Assembly (NCBI GenBank): GCA_009602735.1
Contig: WELA01003362.1
Location: forward strand, 21,433-85,432
From: Mesotaenium endlicherianum
Taxonomy: Eukaryota; Streptophyta; Zygnematophyceae; Zygnematales; Mesotaeniaceae
DNA length: 64,000 nucleotides
Direction of reading: 5' to 3'
Part shown: piece by piece, positions 1 through 7,464 of the stretch
Layout of the letters: the number at the start of each line of letters is the position of its first letter
How positions within the stretch are numbered: position 1 is the stretch's first letter
The notes under the pieces: generated by a model
Database searches by the model: none
Told to the model about the DNA's origin: nothing
The model's input: only the letters and a program-made list of their open reading frames with translations
Program-made: the position numbers and the translations under genes

Positions 1-121
1 ATGTAATATAGATAGGCAGCGAAAAAATAACGAAGATCAGGAAACGGTCTGTTTTGCCCTGTAATACATAATAAACCGATAAGAAAAAGAAAACCAGGTA
101 TATGACAGGAAACAAGAACAT
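1..121 (-). CDS. Membrane protein, 5' end only (possible polysaccharide polymerase)
   Basis: An open frame starts with ATG at 121 on the minus strand and runs off the window after 40 codons. It is almost wholly hydrophobic: two likely membrane segments are separated by a short polar stretch (QGKTDR). The start lies 14 nt past the stop of the GT2 gene, so it is probably the next gene of the same operon. Position after a flippase and a glycosyltransferase fits an O-antigen polymerase or ligase (Wzy/WaaL type), but that is inference from context. Too little sequence is present to recognise a family. Confidence 0.55.
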   Translation of the reverse strand, partial: MFLFPVIYLVFFFLSVYYVLQGKTDRFLIFVIFSLPIYIT

Positions 122-135
122 GGGCAATCTTTGCT

Positions 136-1053
136 TTATGGGTATTGAATGGAATCAAAAATGCCGTCTTTAATGGCGCGTGTCATGGCTTTTAGTTTTT
201 GAAAACGGCCCCTCATGGTGAAATACCCCAATACCATAACAAGATAACCAAAATTAAACAGCGCTACACTAGGTACGCAATACCAGGGCGTATATTGCTT
301 AATGATCCACAGCCGGTTGCGCTGGTTATAATAATGTGCAAGCGGGTGAACATAGCCTTCTTTGGATTTGGTCTTACTCTTTGTAGACATACCGGCAATA
401 TGATAGATCACCGCATCGGGTTCGTATACCAGCGGGTAACCCAGCTTGCGAATGCGGAAAGAAAGGTCTACATCTTCATTGTATAAAAAGAACTTGTCTG
501 CAAACAACCCGCTCTGTTGTAAAACACTGTTACGAACCAGGAAGGCACATCCTGTGATCCAGTCTACCTCTTTACGGATGGCATATTTGGGATGGGTATG
601 CTTAGCTTCCCCCAGGGTATAGCTCCAACCCAGGAACCGGTTGTAATAAGAGCCGCCGTTCCAAAGCAGTTGCCGGTTGTGCTGGTAAAAAATGCGCGGT
701 TGTACAGCGCCGGCTTCCCGGTGGGCGTCCATATAGGCGGTGAGCTTTGCAAGAAAATCAGGTTCTGCGAGGGTATCGTTGTTGAGTATGAGTGAATACG
801 TGAATCCGTTTTGCAATGCATACCGTAAACCGATATTATTACCTCCTGTAAAACCCAGGTTAGCGGAAGAACGTAAGAAAACAACTTGTGGATGCGCCGC
901 TGCAAGCTGATCGGCTGAACCATCTGCAGAAGCATTATCTACCAGGATCACTTTGTAAGATGGATGAGTAAGACCGGCCAGCGAATGCAGGCAATCGTTC
1001 GTTACTTCGAAACTGTTCCAGTTGAGCACTATGATCGCAACAGAAGAATTCAT
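136..1053 (-). CDS. Family 2 glycosyltransferase (rhamnosyltransferase-like)
   Basis: A 305-aa cytoplasmic or membrane-associated glycosyltransferase with a GT-A fold, likely adding a sugar to a lipid-linked polysaccharide repeat unit. Visible landmarks: the N-terminal strand IIVLNWN (7-13), VDNASADGS (38-46), ANLGFTGGNN (64-73), the metal/nucleotide-binding NND at 91-93 in place of DXD, and the catalytic-side YNEDVDLSFR (191-200). A hydrophobic stretch near 262-288 may anchor the C-terminus. The start at 1053 is chosen because its ATG overlaps the flippase stop as ATGA; an in-frame ATG 15 codons upstream would lie inside the flippase gene. Sugar donor and acceptor cannot be read from sequence. 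Confidence 0.9.
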   Translation of the reverse strand: MNSSVAIIVLNWNSFEVTNDCLHSLAGLTHPSYKVILVDNASADGSADQLAAAHPQVVFLRSSANLGFTGGNNIGLRYALQNGFTYSLILNNDTLAEPDFLAKLTAYMDAHREAGAVQPRIFYQHNRQLLWNGGSYYNRFLGWSYTLGEAKHTHPKYAIRKEVDWITGCAFLVRNSVLQQSGLFADKFFLYNEDVDLSFRIRKLGYPLVYEPDAVIYHIAGMSTKSKTKSKEGYVHPLAHYYNQRNRLWIIKQYTPWYCVPSVALFNFGYLVMVLGYFTMRGRFQKLKAMTRAIKDGIFDSIQYP

Positions 1054-2273
1054 GCATGTGTTTTGCGGATGAACAGAAAATACAAAGGCAAACTGCAAAC
1101 TTCGATGATAATAGGGAAATACCCATACCAGTTTTCATGGCCCAGCTTTACAAACAGGAAAGAAGTGATGATGGCAATGGAACAAAGGATCACCCCGATG
1201 GTAAACAGGTAGCTGTACCTGTTTTTAACCAGCAGGTCGATCACATTCATGGCATTGAGTGCGGCTATAAAAGGCACGAATGCAACAGAACGGATATACA
1301 GGGTGGTGAGTGTATCCGGTTTGCCCGTAAGCAGGGTAACGATCCAGGGACCAAGCCAGAGCAGTCCGCCCGCAGCCAGCAGGAAGCAAACAGCCAGCCA
1401 CCCATTGATGGTGGTTTTATATGAGTGCCATAATTCTTTTTGTTCGCGGAACAGGACCGCTGCGCGCGGGTATACAGCACTGGAAAAAGAAACGATGAGC
1501 AGGCGGAACGACCATACGATCTTATCGCATAAAGAGTAAGCGCCGAGAACGAGCGGGGAAACCACACCCGAAAGGGTAAACAGAAAAAAAGACTGTTGCA
1601 ATTGCACAAACAAATTGTTGCCTGTGAGAAAAAAATTATGCTTCAGGAATTGCCGCATCGCTTCAATGGAAATACGGTACCGGGTCAATTGATATTGACG
1701 TAGAAGGTATACCAGCAGGGGAATAAAGAAAACAGTACTGCTGAGACCCAGATAGAAATTAACCCACCAGCCGGGCGTATTGGCATGTATCAGTACAATG
1801 ATGAGCAGCGCAGAAAGCAATTTGGCCATCAGGTTGGCTACATTGTATAAAAATAATTTTTCGATGCCGATGAAAAAGAACAGCGGATTAAGCATTTCTG
1901 CAAAAACGATGGTACTGGCAAACAGGAAATAACGGGCATGCGGAACAGAAAAACCATAGAGACCTGCGAGCACTATCATTGATAGTATGAAAAGCAGGAA
2001 ACGCGTATAGTAAACCGTATAAAAGATTTCATTCAGCGCCTTGCCATTGTTTTTGTTGATCGCTACGTCTTTAATACCCGATTGGTTAGTACCATAATTA
2101 ATGAACAAACCGGCAAGCGCTGCATAAGCATTGGCTACCATGGCATAACCGAATTCATGCAGTCCGATGATACGGATGATGATGGGGAACAGGAGGATCT
2201 GGATCACTGCATTGGATACCTGGATAAAACCGAGGTTGAAAAAATTGGCCAGAAAAGGCTTGCTTTTGATCAT
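1050..2273 (-). CDS. Oligosaccharide flippase (Wzx/PST family)
   Basis: A 407-aa polytopic inner-membrane protein with about 10-12 hydrophobic segments spread over the whole length. The N-terminal layout (a first helix with NFFNLGFIQVSNA, then a second with FPIIIRIIG) is typical of the polysaccharide transport (PST/Wzx) branch of the MOP superfamily. Such proteins flip undecaprenyl-linked oligosaccharides to the periplasmic face. The gene lies between a methyltransferase (20-nt gap) and a GT2 glycosyltransferase (4-nt ATGA overlap), so translation is probably coupled to the latter. The exported glycan is unknown. Confidence 0.88.
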   Translation of the reverse strand: MIKSKPFLANFFNLGFIQVSNAVIQILLFPIIIRIIGLHEFGYAMVANAYAALAGLFINYGTNQSGIKDVAINKNNGKALNEIFYTVYYTRFLLFILSMIVLAGLYGFSVPHARYFLFASTIVFAEMLNPLFFFIGIEKLFLYNVANLMAKLLSALLIIVLIHANTPGWWVNFYLGLSSTVFFIPLLVYLLRQYQLTRYRISIEAMRQFLKHNFFLTGNNLFVQLQQSFFLFTLSGVVSPLVLGAYSLCDKIVWSFRLLIVSFSSAVYPRAAVLFREQKELWHSYKTTINGWLAVCFLLAAGGLLWLGPWIVTLLTGKPDTLTTLYIRSVAFVPFIAALNAMNVIDLLVKNRYSYLFTIGVILCSIAIITSFLFVKLGHENWYGYFPIIIEVCSLPLYFLFIRKTHA

Positions 2274-2293
2274 GGTGCAATGATATAGATAAG

Positions 2294-3262
2294 TTATTTC
2301 ATTTTCTTCAACCAGAAAGAGCCCGGCTCGACATCTGCTGTAAGGTTGGTTAGTACTGCTTGCGTTTGAGGGAAATAACTGTTTTTAAGGTGGTTCAATG
2401 TAAAAAGGATTTCAAAACTTTCATTGAAATACAAGAATGCTTCCAGCAGGTATTGTTCGTTCCAAAGCCTGATTTCATCTACCAACCATTCCTTGCGGTA
2501 ATGGCGCGGCGTAAAGATATCATGGATGTGAATGATCACGTCTTTAGCGAGTATTGGAAGAATTTCCAGGTATTCAAACAAGACATCGTTTTCGGGGCGG
2601 ATCACGTGCGATGAATCGATGAAGAGAAAATCACCCGCTTCGAGTTGAGAGAAAAAAGAAGGATCGATGTTCTCAACCTTTTCTTTCTTGAATTCAACTT
2701 CTTCGAATTGTTCCAGCCATTGGAATTCATAAGGCTCGATGCAGATGAGCTTGGTATCGTGACCTTCCGCTTTGTTCCTGCGGATCGCTTCGAGACTCAG
2801 CAGGGTGGTGAACCCGGAACCGATTTCGATGATCTTTTTAGGCTTGAGGTTACGGATCATCAGGTAATACAGATCGGCATCGCCTGCAGCAAAAGAACCG
2901 TTTTGCAGGTAATAGCAAGGCCGCTGCTGCTCTTGACTTTTGTGTTGAGGCAATGAACGCAATTCTTCCATATAACGCAGTTGCTGCAACATAGATAATT
3001 GTGCCTGCTCCCTGAGATCGATATGAAGATTGCGGATCTTTTTCGCATCGAATTGAGCGGAATATTTGATCTGCGGCTCGTAATAATGGTCCCTCACCGG
3101 GTAGATGCCCTGGCGAAGGAATACGGCCCTGTTGACAGGAAACTTATGAATACCATGCAGTTTGATCACACGCAACAAAGGCAGGTACAGGAAAGTAACA
3201 GGACTGGTGATTACGTCATAGATACGCAAGGCCGCCTTTTTAAACATACTCTTCATTTTCAT
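2294..3262 (-). CDS. Class I SAM-dependent methyltransferase
   Basis: A 322-aa protein with a Rossmann methyltransferase core in its second half: motif I IIEIGSG (144-150), ICIEP (173-177) ending strand 2, FIDSSHV (214-220) and HIHDIF (245-250). The FIDSSHV/HIHD pattern is that of the Methyltransf_24 type found in glycan-modifying enzymes. The first ~120 residues are a less conserved extension with one hydrophobic stretch (20-33) that may bind the membrane. The start is 7 nt after the stop of the upstream lipoprotein gene, in the same operon. Probable role: O-methylation of a sugar in the surface polysaccharide built by the downstream genes; the substrate is inferred from context only. Confidence 0.85.
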   Translation of the reverse strand: MKMKSMFKKAALRIYDVITSPVTFLYLPLLRVIKLHGIHKFPVNRAVFLRQGIYPVRDHYYEPQIKYSAQFDAKKIRNLHIDLREQAQLSMLQQLRYMEELRSLPQHKSQEQQRPCYYLQNGSFAAGDADLYYLMIRNLKPKKIIEIGSGFTTLLSLEAIRRNKAEGHDTKLICIEPYEFQWLEQFEEVEFKKEKVENIDPSFFSQLEAGDFLFIDSSHVIRPENDVLFEYLEILPILAKDVIIHIHDIFTPRHYRKEWLVDEIRLWNEQYLLEAFLYFNESFEILFTLNHLKNSYFPQTQAVLTNLTADVEPGSFWLKKMK

Positions 3263-3269
3263 GTGCGGA

Positions 3270-3944
3270 TTAATATTTGACGGCCGTGATGCGGATATTA
3301 TCGACTGACCAGCTTTTCTGGCATAAACTGTTAAAAGGCTGCAATGCGTCGCTGCAAGCCAAGGTCATTGCATTGGCATTATGTGAAGTGGTGATCTCTA
3401 TTTTATACAAACTGCTTCCGTTGGCTGAATCTTTCAGCGCGCAAACGCCCGGTAAGCTGATATTCCAGGCATCGCTGTGCGCAGGGCTGGAAGCATTGCC
3501 TGCCTTGTAATTATTAGGGAAAGACTGGCCATGGATCCCATTGGAGAAAGTGGTTTGATAAAAGGGGTGATCATCCAGCGTCATTTGCCATACATCGGGA
3601 ATATTATTACTGCCCGGGATAAAATCGCCGTCCCACTTATCGTGAATAAACAGGTCGAACTCTATTTTGATGGCATTGTGCTCGGGCAGGGTATCGAGGT
3701 GCAGCTCAAAACGGTTGTTGTTGAAGTTGCCGAACACATGGCTGTTGTTAAAGGAGAAGATCTTTAGCGAAGTATCGAGCCCATTGTAATTGTACACTTT
3801 AAGACTGGATTTCGACAATGTTTCGAAATCGTTAAAGTATACTTGCCTTTTAGTGGGCAGGTCTTTGAAACAGGCAGAAAAAAGGCAGGTTATTACAAAA
3901 GATATCAACGAAAGGGGAAGTAATGTGCTCCTGCTGTTCTTCAT
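3270..3944 (-). CDS. Hypothetical lipoprotein, first gene of polysaccharide operon
   Basis: A 224-aa protein with a charged start, a hydrophobic stretch (8-22) and a lipobox LFSAC with the lipidated Cys at 25. The mature part is rich in aromatic and polar residues and predicted mostly beta (for example FELHLDTLP, KIEFDLFIHDKWDGDF), resembling carbohydrate-binding or jelly-roll lipoproteins, but no known family was recognised. Four Cys are present after the lipid anchor region or near it, so disulfides are possible. It heads a minus-strand operon with the methyltransferase, flippase and glycosyltransferase. A -7-type box at 3950-3957 lies 5 nt before the ATG. Confidence 0.75.
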   Translation of the reverse strand: MKNSRSTLLPLSLISFVITCLFSACFKDLPTKRQVYFNDFETLSKSSLKVYNYNGLDTSLKIFSFNNSHVFGNFNNNRFELHLDTLPEHNAIKIEFDLFIHDKWDGDFIPGSNNIPDVWQMTLDDHPFYQTTFSNGIHGQSFPNNYKAGNASSPAHSDAWNISLPGVCALKDSANGSSLYKIEITTSHNANAMTLACSDALQPFNSLCQKSWSVDNIRITAVKY

Positions 3945-3949
3945 GGGGC

Positions 3950-3957
3950 CAAAAATA
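3950..3957 (-). promoter_or_regulatory. -7 promoter box of the polysaccharide operon
   Basis: Read on the minus strand this is TATTTTTG, a full match to the Bacteroidota -7 consensus TAnnTTTG. Only 5 nt separate it from the lipoprotein ATG at 3944, so the transcript would be leaderless. No clear -33 TTTG was seen. Confidence 0.6.
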
Positions 3958-3970
3958 AGGCATCATTTCC

Positions 3971-3978
3971 TACATTTG
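3971..3978 (+). promoter_or_regulatory. -7 promoter box of dut
   Basis: TACATTTG, a full match to TAnnTTTG, ending 5 nt before the dut ATG at 3984. It sits back to back with the box at 3950-3957, so the 39-bp gap between the two divergent genes would hold two leaderless promoters. Confidence 0.6.
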
Positions 3979-3983
3979 CCACC

Positions 3984-4433
3984 ATGCCGGAAAATCGTTT
4001 AACCATCAGGATCATCAACCACTCGAATAATGCATTGCCTGCTTATGCCACCAATGGTTCATCGGGTATGGACATCAGGTCCTGGCTCGATCAACCCCTC
4101 ACCCTGGCACCCCTGGAAAGGGTGCTGGTGCCTACCGGTCTTTTCCTGGAAATACCCGAAAACCACGAAGCCCAGGTGAGGCCCCGCAGCGGTTTGGCCA
4201 TCAAGCAGGGTATTACCTGCCTGAACACGCCCGGTACCATCGATGCAGATTACAGAGGTGAGCTGAAAGTGATACTCATTAACCTCTCTAACGAACCCCA
4301 GACATTGCAGCCGGGAGACCGTATTGCGCAATTGGTGTTCCAGAAAGTGGAGAAAGCGGAGTGGGTAGAGGTGAAGGAGCTGAACGAGACAGAAAGAGGC
4401 AGCGGAGGCTTTGGACATAGTGGAAAACAATAA
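3984..4433 (+). CDS. dut: Deoxyuridine 5'-triphosphate nucleotidohydrolase (dUTPase)
   Basis: A 149-aa trimeric dUTPase that hydrolyses dUTP to dUMP and pyrophosphate, keeping uracil out of DNA and feeding dTMP synthesis. All five family motifs are present in order: SSGMDIR (26-32), RPRSGLA (67-73), NTPGTIDADYRGE (81-93, with the catalytic Asp of IDADY), GDRIAQLVF (111-119) and the glycine-rich C-terminal arm RGSGGFGHSG (138-147). Length is normal. It is divergent from the polysaccharide operon and followed 6 nt later by a palindromic repeat, which probably separates it from the DUF4292 gene. Confidence 0.97.
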   Translation: MPENRLTIRIINHSNNALPAYATNGSSGMDIRSWLDQPLTLAPLERVLVPTGLFLEIPENHEAQVRPRSGLAIKQGITCLNTPGTIDADYRGELKVILINLSNEPQTLQPGDRIAQLVFQKVEKAEWVEVKELNETERGSGGFGHSGKQ

Positions 4434-4439
4434 CTAACG

Positions 4440-4519
4440 CGTCATCCTGAGCGAGCGAAGCGAGTCGAAGGAGCTGCTTGAAGGTTTGGGCAGATCCCTC
4501 GGCTACGCTCGGGATGACG
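4440..4519 (+). repeat. Palindromic intergenic repeat, copy 1 (short, forward)
   Basis: Starts CGTCATCCTGAGCG and ends CGCTCGGGATGACG, giving an imperfect hairpin about 80 nt long. An extra end fragment (GAGGATGACG) follows at 4529-4538. Confidence 0.9.
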
Positions 4520-4554
4520 TCGCAAATTGAGGATGACGTACGAAAAAACAGATC

Positions 4555-5397
4555 ATGAGCTTAACTAAAAATAATTTTCTTGTTGTGGTACTTCTTTTGT
4601 CAGCAGCCTTTGGCTGTAAGACGGCTAAGAAGGTACAGACCATACAGAGTGCCATCACTAAAAAAGATACGGCACAAACTGTGGTGATCAGCGAAACGCC
4701 AAAAGTAGATTCAGCAGCGATTGTAAAAGACCTGGTAAATAAAGTGGCGAAAAACAAAATTGATTTCAGCACTTTCAACGCCAAGATCAAAGTAACTTAC
4801 GAGAGCTCTGAGAACAGCGATAACTATACCGCTTACCTCAGCATGCAAAAAGACAGCATGATACTGATTAAGATTGCGGGTAAATTTTTAGGCATCAGCA
4901 AAGTGGGACTGCAGGCCAGGATCACGAAAGACAGCGTGGTGCTGGTGAAACTGGTGCAGGGTGCATCGGTAAGCTATCGATCCATCAGCTACCTGCAGGA
5001 TGTAACACAGATACCGTTCGATTTCAATACCCTGCAGGACCTCATCATCGGCAACCCCATATTCATCGACGGAAATATTGTATCGTATAAGAATACCCCT
5101 TCGCAGTTGCTGGTACTCATGGTGGGCGATCTTTTTAAGCACCTGCTGAGCATCGACAATAACAGCGGCAGGATCCTGCACAGCAAGCTCGACGATGCCG
5201 ATCTGCAACGCAACAGGACCTGCGATATCACATTCAATAACTACCAGCCACTGGGTAATTATCAGTTTGCTGCTTACAGGAAGATTTCAGTGGCGGAAAA
5301 ATCGAAACTGGACATTTACCTCGATTTCAAGGAATTTTCCCTAAACGAACCGTTAAAATATTCTTTCGATATCCCTAAAAGAATAAAGCGTAAGTAA
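4555..5397 (+). CDS. DUF4292 family lipoprotein
   Basis: A 280-aa protein with signal peptide and lipobox AAFGC (lipidated Cys 21). After a polar Lys/Thr-rich linker (22-65) comes a LolA/LolB-like beta-rich domain starting at FSTFNAKIKVTYE, the typical opening of DUF4292, and ending in YSFDIPKRIKRK. The family is widespread in Bacteroidota; a role in outer-membrane lipid or lipoprotein handling has been suggested from fold resemblance but is unproven. It lies 25 nt upstream of an EnvC-like murein hydrolase activator, a common pairing that suggests co-transcription. Confidence 0.85.
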   Translation: MSLTKNNFLVVVLLLSAAFGCKTAKKVQTIQSAITKKDTAQTVVISETPKVDSAAIVKDLVNKVAKNKIDFSTFNAKIKVTYESSENSDNYTAYLSMQKDSMILIKIAGKFLGISKVGLQARITKDSVVLVKLVQGASVSYRSISYLQDVTQIPFDFNTLQDLIIGNPIFIDGNIVSYKNTPSQLLVLMVGDLFKHLLSIDNNSGRILHSKLDDADLQRNRTCDITFNNYQPLGNYQFAAYRKISVAEKSKLDIYLDFKEFSLNEPLKYSFDIPKRIKRK

Positions 5398-5422
5398 ATT
5401 TCCTTCTTAAACCGAGCCGGAC

Positions 5423-6775
5423 ATGATGAAAAGACTGTTGACTGTATTTCTTTTACTGGGCCTTGCAACGGGTTGCGCCTACGCGCAAACGACCAGGGAA
5501 GAATTGCAGAAAAAAGAACAGGACCTGAAAAAAGAATTGGCCGACCTAAACCGCCAGCAATTGGAAATACAGAAGAACAAGAAACTATCGCTGAGTCAGC
5601 TCGCCATCATCAAGAGAAAAGTAAAAGCCCGTGAAGAACTGGTGAACAGCATCAGCAAACAGATCCGTGCACTGGATGAGACCATCTTCACCAACGAACG
5701 GGATATTTACCGGCTGGGCAAAGAACTCGATACCCTCAAACTGAAATACGCCAAGAGCGTTGTGTTTGCCTATAAGAGCCGGGGCGGTTATGAATACCTC
5801 AACTTCCTTTTCTCGGCCAACAGTTTCAACGACGCCGTCAAGCGCATTACCTACCTGAAAAGTTACCGGCAGAACAGGGAAGCGCAGGCCAATGCCATCG
5901 TTAAATCTGACCAACTGCTGCACGAAAAGATTGGCCAGTTGAACAACAACAAAAAAGAACAGGTGGTGACCCTGCAAAAACAAAGCGATCAACTGAAAGC
6001 TTTGCAGGAAGACCGTCGCGACCAGGATCAGGTAGTAGCGCAGTTAAAAGGAAAAGAAAAAGAAATAGGCAAGCAGATACACGACAAAGAAAGGCAGCGG
6101 CAGAAAATGCGGGAAGCCATCCTGGCGGTGATCCGCCGCGAAACAGAGGAGGCGGCCAGAAGAGAAAGACTGGCCAGGCTGAAAGCGGCTGAAGATGCCA
6201 AAAAAGCGGCAGCTGCAGGTACACCCAAAGAAGCGGAGCCTAAGAGCAACACTGCAACCGCTACGGTAAAACCCAAAGCAACAGAGTCCAAAGTGGCCGA
6301 TGCACCAGCGCGCGACCGGGTATACACACCTTTAGAGTCTACACCGGAAGGCCGCGAAACCTCTATCAAATTTGAGAACAACAAAGGCCACCTGCCCTGG
6401 CCGGTAGATGTGGGTAATATCGAAGCGCATTTTGGGGTAGAAACCATTCCGGGCACCAAGCTCACGCGTAAGACCGATGGTATTGAGATATCCCTGCCAC
6501 AAGGATCAACAGTGAGAAGCATTGCCGATGGAGAAGTGTCGTATGCCGGAGAAGTACAGGGAGAAGCTACAGTGTTCCTGCGGCATGGTAAGTACTTCAG
6601 CATTTACAGCCATCTTTCCACCATTTCTGTTTCACGTGGCCAGCAGGTAAAAGCCGGCTCTGTGCTGGGCCGCTCGGGCACCAACATCGACGGAGAAGGC
6701 GCATTGCTGTTAATGATCAACAATGAAAAGAACACCCCCCTCGACCCCGAACAGTGGCTGAAGAGGCGCAGGTAA
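5423..6775 (+). CDS. EnvC-like murein hydrolase activator (degenerate M23/LytM)
   Basis: A 450-aa exported protein. Residues 1-21 form a signal peptide; LATGC could serve as a lipobox (Cys 18), although cleavage after AYA-Q is also possible. Residues ~23-240 are a long charged coiled coil, ~250-310 an Ala/Lys/Pro-rich linker, and ~325-448 a LytM/M23 fold ending in NTPLDPEQWLKRRR. The zinc ligands of active M23 enzymes are not preserved: the first motif reads RKTDGIEIS and the final HxH is replaced by LLLMINN, leaving one His in YSHL. As in E. coli EnvC this points to activation of a cell-separation amidase instead of hydrolysis. It follows the DUF4292 gene by 25 nt. Confidence 0.88.
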   Translation: MMKRLLTVFLLLGLATGCAYAQTTREELQKKEQDLKKELADLNRQQLEIQKNKKLSLSQLAIIKRKVKAREELVNSISKQIRALDETIFTNERDIYRLGKELDTLKLKYAKSVVFAYKSRGGYEYLNFLFSANSFNDAVKRITYLKSYRQNREAQANAIVKSDQLLHEKIGQLNNNKKEQVVTLQKQSDQLKALQEDRRDQDQVVAQLKGKEKEIGKQIHDKERQRQKMREAILAVIRRETEEAARRERLARLKAAEDAKKAAAAGTPKEAEPKSNTATATVKPKATESKVADAPARDRVYTPLESTPEGRETSIKFENNKGHLPWPVDVGNIEAHFGVETIPGTKLTRKTDGIEISLPQGSTVRSIADGEVSYAGEVQGEATVFLRHGKYFSIYSHLSTISVSRGQQVKAGSVLGRSGTNIDGEGALLLMINNEKNTPLDPEQWLKRRR

Positions 6776-6781
6776 TTGTTG

Positions 6782-6883
6782 ATGTTATTTTTAAGATTTA
6801 TGGTAGATTATTTGGGTTATCCTTACAATGAATTTGAACTTGTCATTGACGAGAATGGATTAAGATCATGCCAACAGTTTTAG
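6782..6883 (+). CDS. Possible small ORF upstream of toxin-antitoxin pair
   Basis: A 33-codon frame with ATG at 6782 and a second ATG at 6800, ending in TAG at 6881-6883, which overlaps the antitoxin start in another frame. The product would begin hydrophobic and continue with YPYNEFELVIDENG, which has the amino-acid balance of real protein. It may be a leader peptide of the toxin-antitoxin pair, a relic, or chance. No family was recognised. Confidence 0.2.
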   Translation: MLFLRFMVDYLGYPYNEFELVIDENGLRSCQQF

Positions 6884-7083
6884 ATTATAATATTGATACT
6901 AAGCAGGTTAATAGAACTGATTCAATACCAGTTCATAAACCTGGCTTCATTAGTAGAATTGTAGGTAGTTATAAAGCAAGGGCAAGGGCCAAGAGCATTG
7001 CCTGGGGGCTTGCAGAAGCAGAAAAAATTAAGAACGGACAGAAGAAAGTAAAATCTTTTGAGCAAGCCATCAAAGACCTTTAA
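6868..7083 (+). CDS. Putative antitoxin of a type II toxin-antitoxin pair
   Basis: A 71-aa basic protein. The N-terminal third is polar, a basic patch GSYKARARAKSIAW lies at residues ~34-47, and the C-terminus (EKIKNGQKKVKSFEQAIKDL region) is helical. It overlaps the toxin gene by 26 nt, an antitoxin-first arrangement usual for RelE/ParE pairs. No DNA-binding family could be assigned by eye, so the label comes mainly from position and size. An in-frame stop at 6847-6849 makes ATG 6868 the first possible start. The surrounding DNA is AT-richer than its neighbours, consistent with a mobile module. Confidence 0.6.
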   Translation: MPTVLDYNIDTKQVNRTDSIPVHKPGFISRIVGSYKARARAKSIAWGLAEAEKIKNGQKKVKSFEQAIKDL

Positions 7084-7375
7084 AGTTATCCCAACAGACA
7101 ATTTTTTATCAGAAGCAAAAAAACTGCTTAAAAAATATCCGAATATTAAGGATGACTTTTTGGCCCCTGCTGATATGCTTAAGTGTGACCCTATAACTGG
7201 AAACGATTATATTGGCAGGCAGTGTTATAAAGTCAGGATGCAGATCTCCGATAAGAAAAAAGGTGAATCTGGAGCTGCGCGGGTAATAGTAAATATTGAA
7301 ATATCAGATAGAGAGGTTTATGTTTTATCAGTGTATGATAAGGGAAATCAATCAACCATTAGCGAAAAGAGTTGA
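7058..7375 (+). CDS. RelE/ParE-family toxin
   Basis: A 105-aa basic protein with the layout of the RelE/ParE superfamily: an N-terminal strand (FKVIPTDNF), a helical stretch rich in Lys/Leu (~17-45), then beta strands including CYKVRMQI and ARVIVNIEIS and a C-terminal strand VYVLSVYDKG. Members are mRNA interferases on the ribosome or gyrase inhibitors; which applies here cannot be read. It overlaps the presumed antitoxin by 26 nt, implying translational coupling, and is followed 36 nt downstream by a perfect palindrome acting as probable bidirectional terminator. The gene is intact. Confidence 0.72.
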   Translation: MSKPSKTFKVIPTDNFLSEAKKLLKKYPNIKDDFLAPADMLKCDPITGNDYIGRQCYKVRMQISDKKKGESGAARVIVNIEISDREVYVLSVYDKGNQSTISEKS

Positions 7376-7411
7376 ATAAACTGCTCGCAAAAAAATCATT
7401 GATTAATTAAA

Positions 7412-7457
7412 CTTTTCTTCTTTGCCCCGGGCTTAAGCCCGGGGCAAAGAAGAAAAG
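7412..7457. repeat. Perfect 46-bp palindrome centred on CTTAAG
   Basis: Both 23-nt arms match without a mismatch around the centre CTTAAG at 7432-7437. It lies between two convergent genes (toxin stop 7375, PerM-like stop 7465) and is probably a bidirectional terminator. It is the longest member of a CTTAAG-centred family with more copies at 11.1-11.7 kb. Confidence 0.85.
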
Positions 7458-7464
7458 GAGGAGA

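Noticed and set aside
7451-7464. AGAAAAGGAGGAGA as a Shine-Dalgarno sequence
   Set aside because: No start codon with a supported frame follows on the plus strand; the stretch is partly an arm of the 46-bp palindrome next to the PerM stop.
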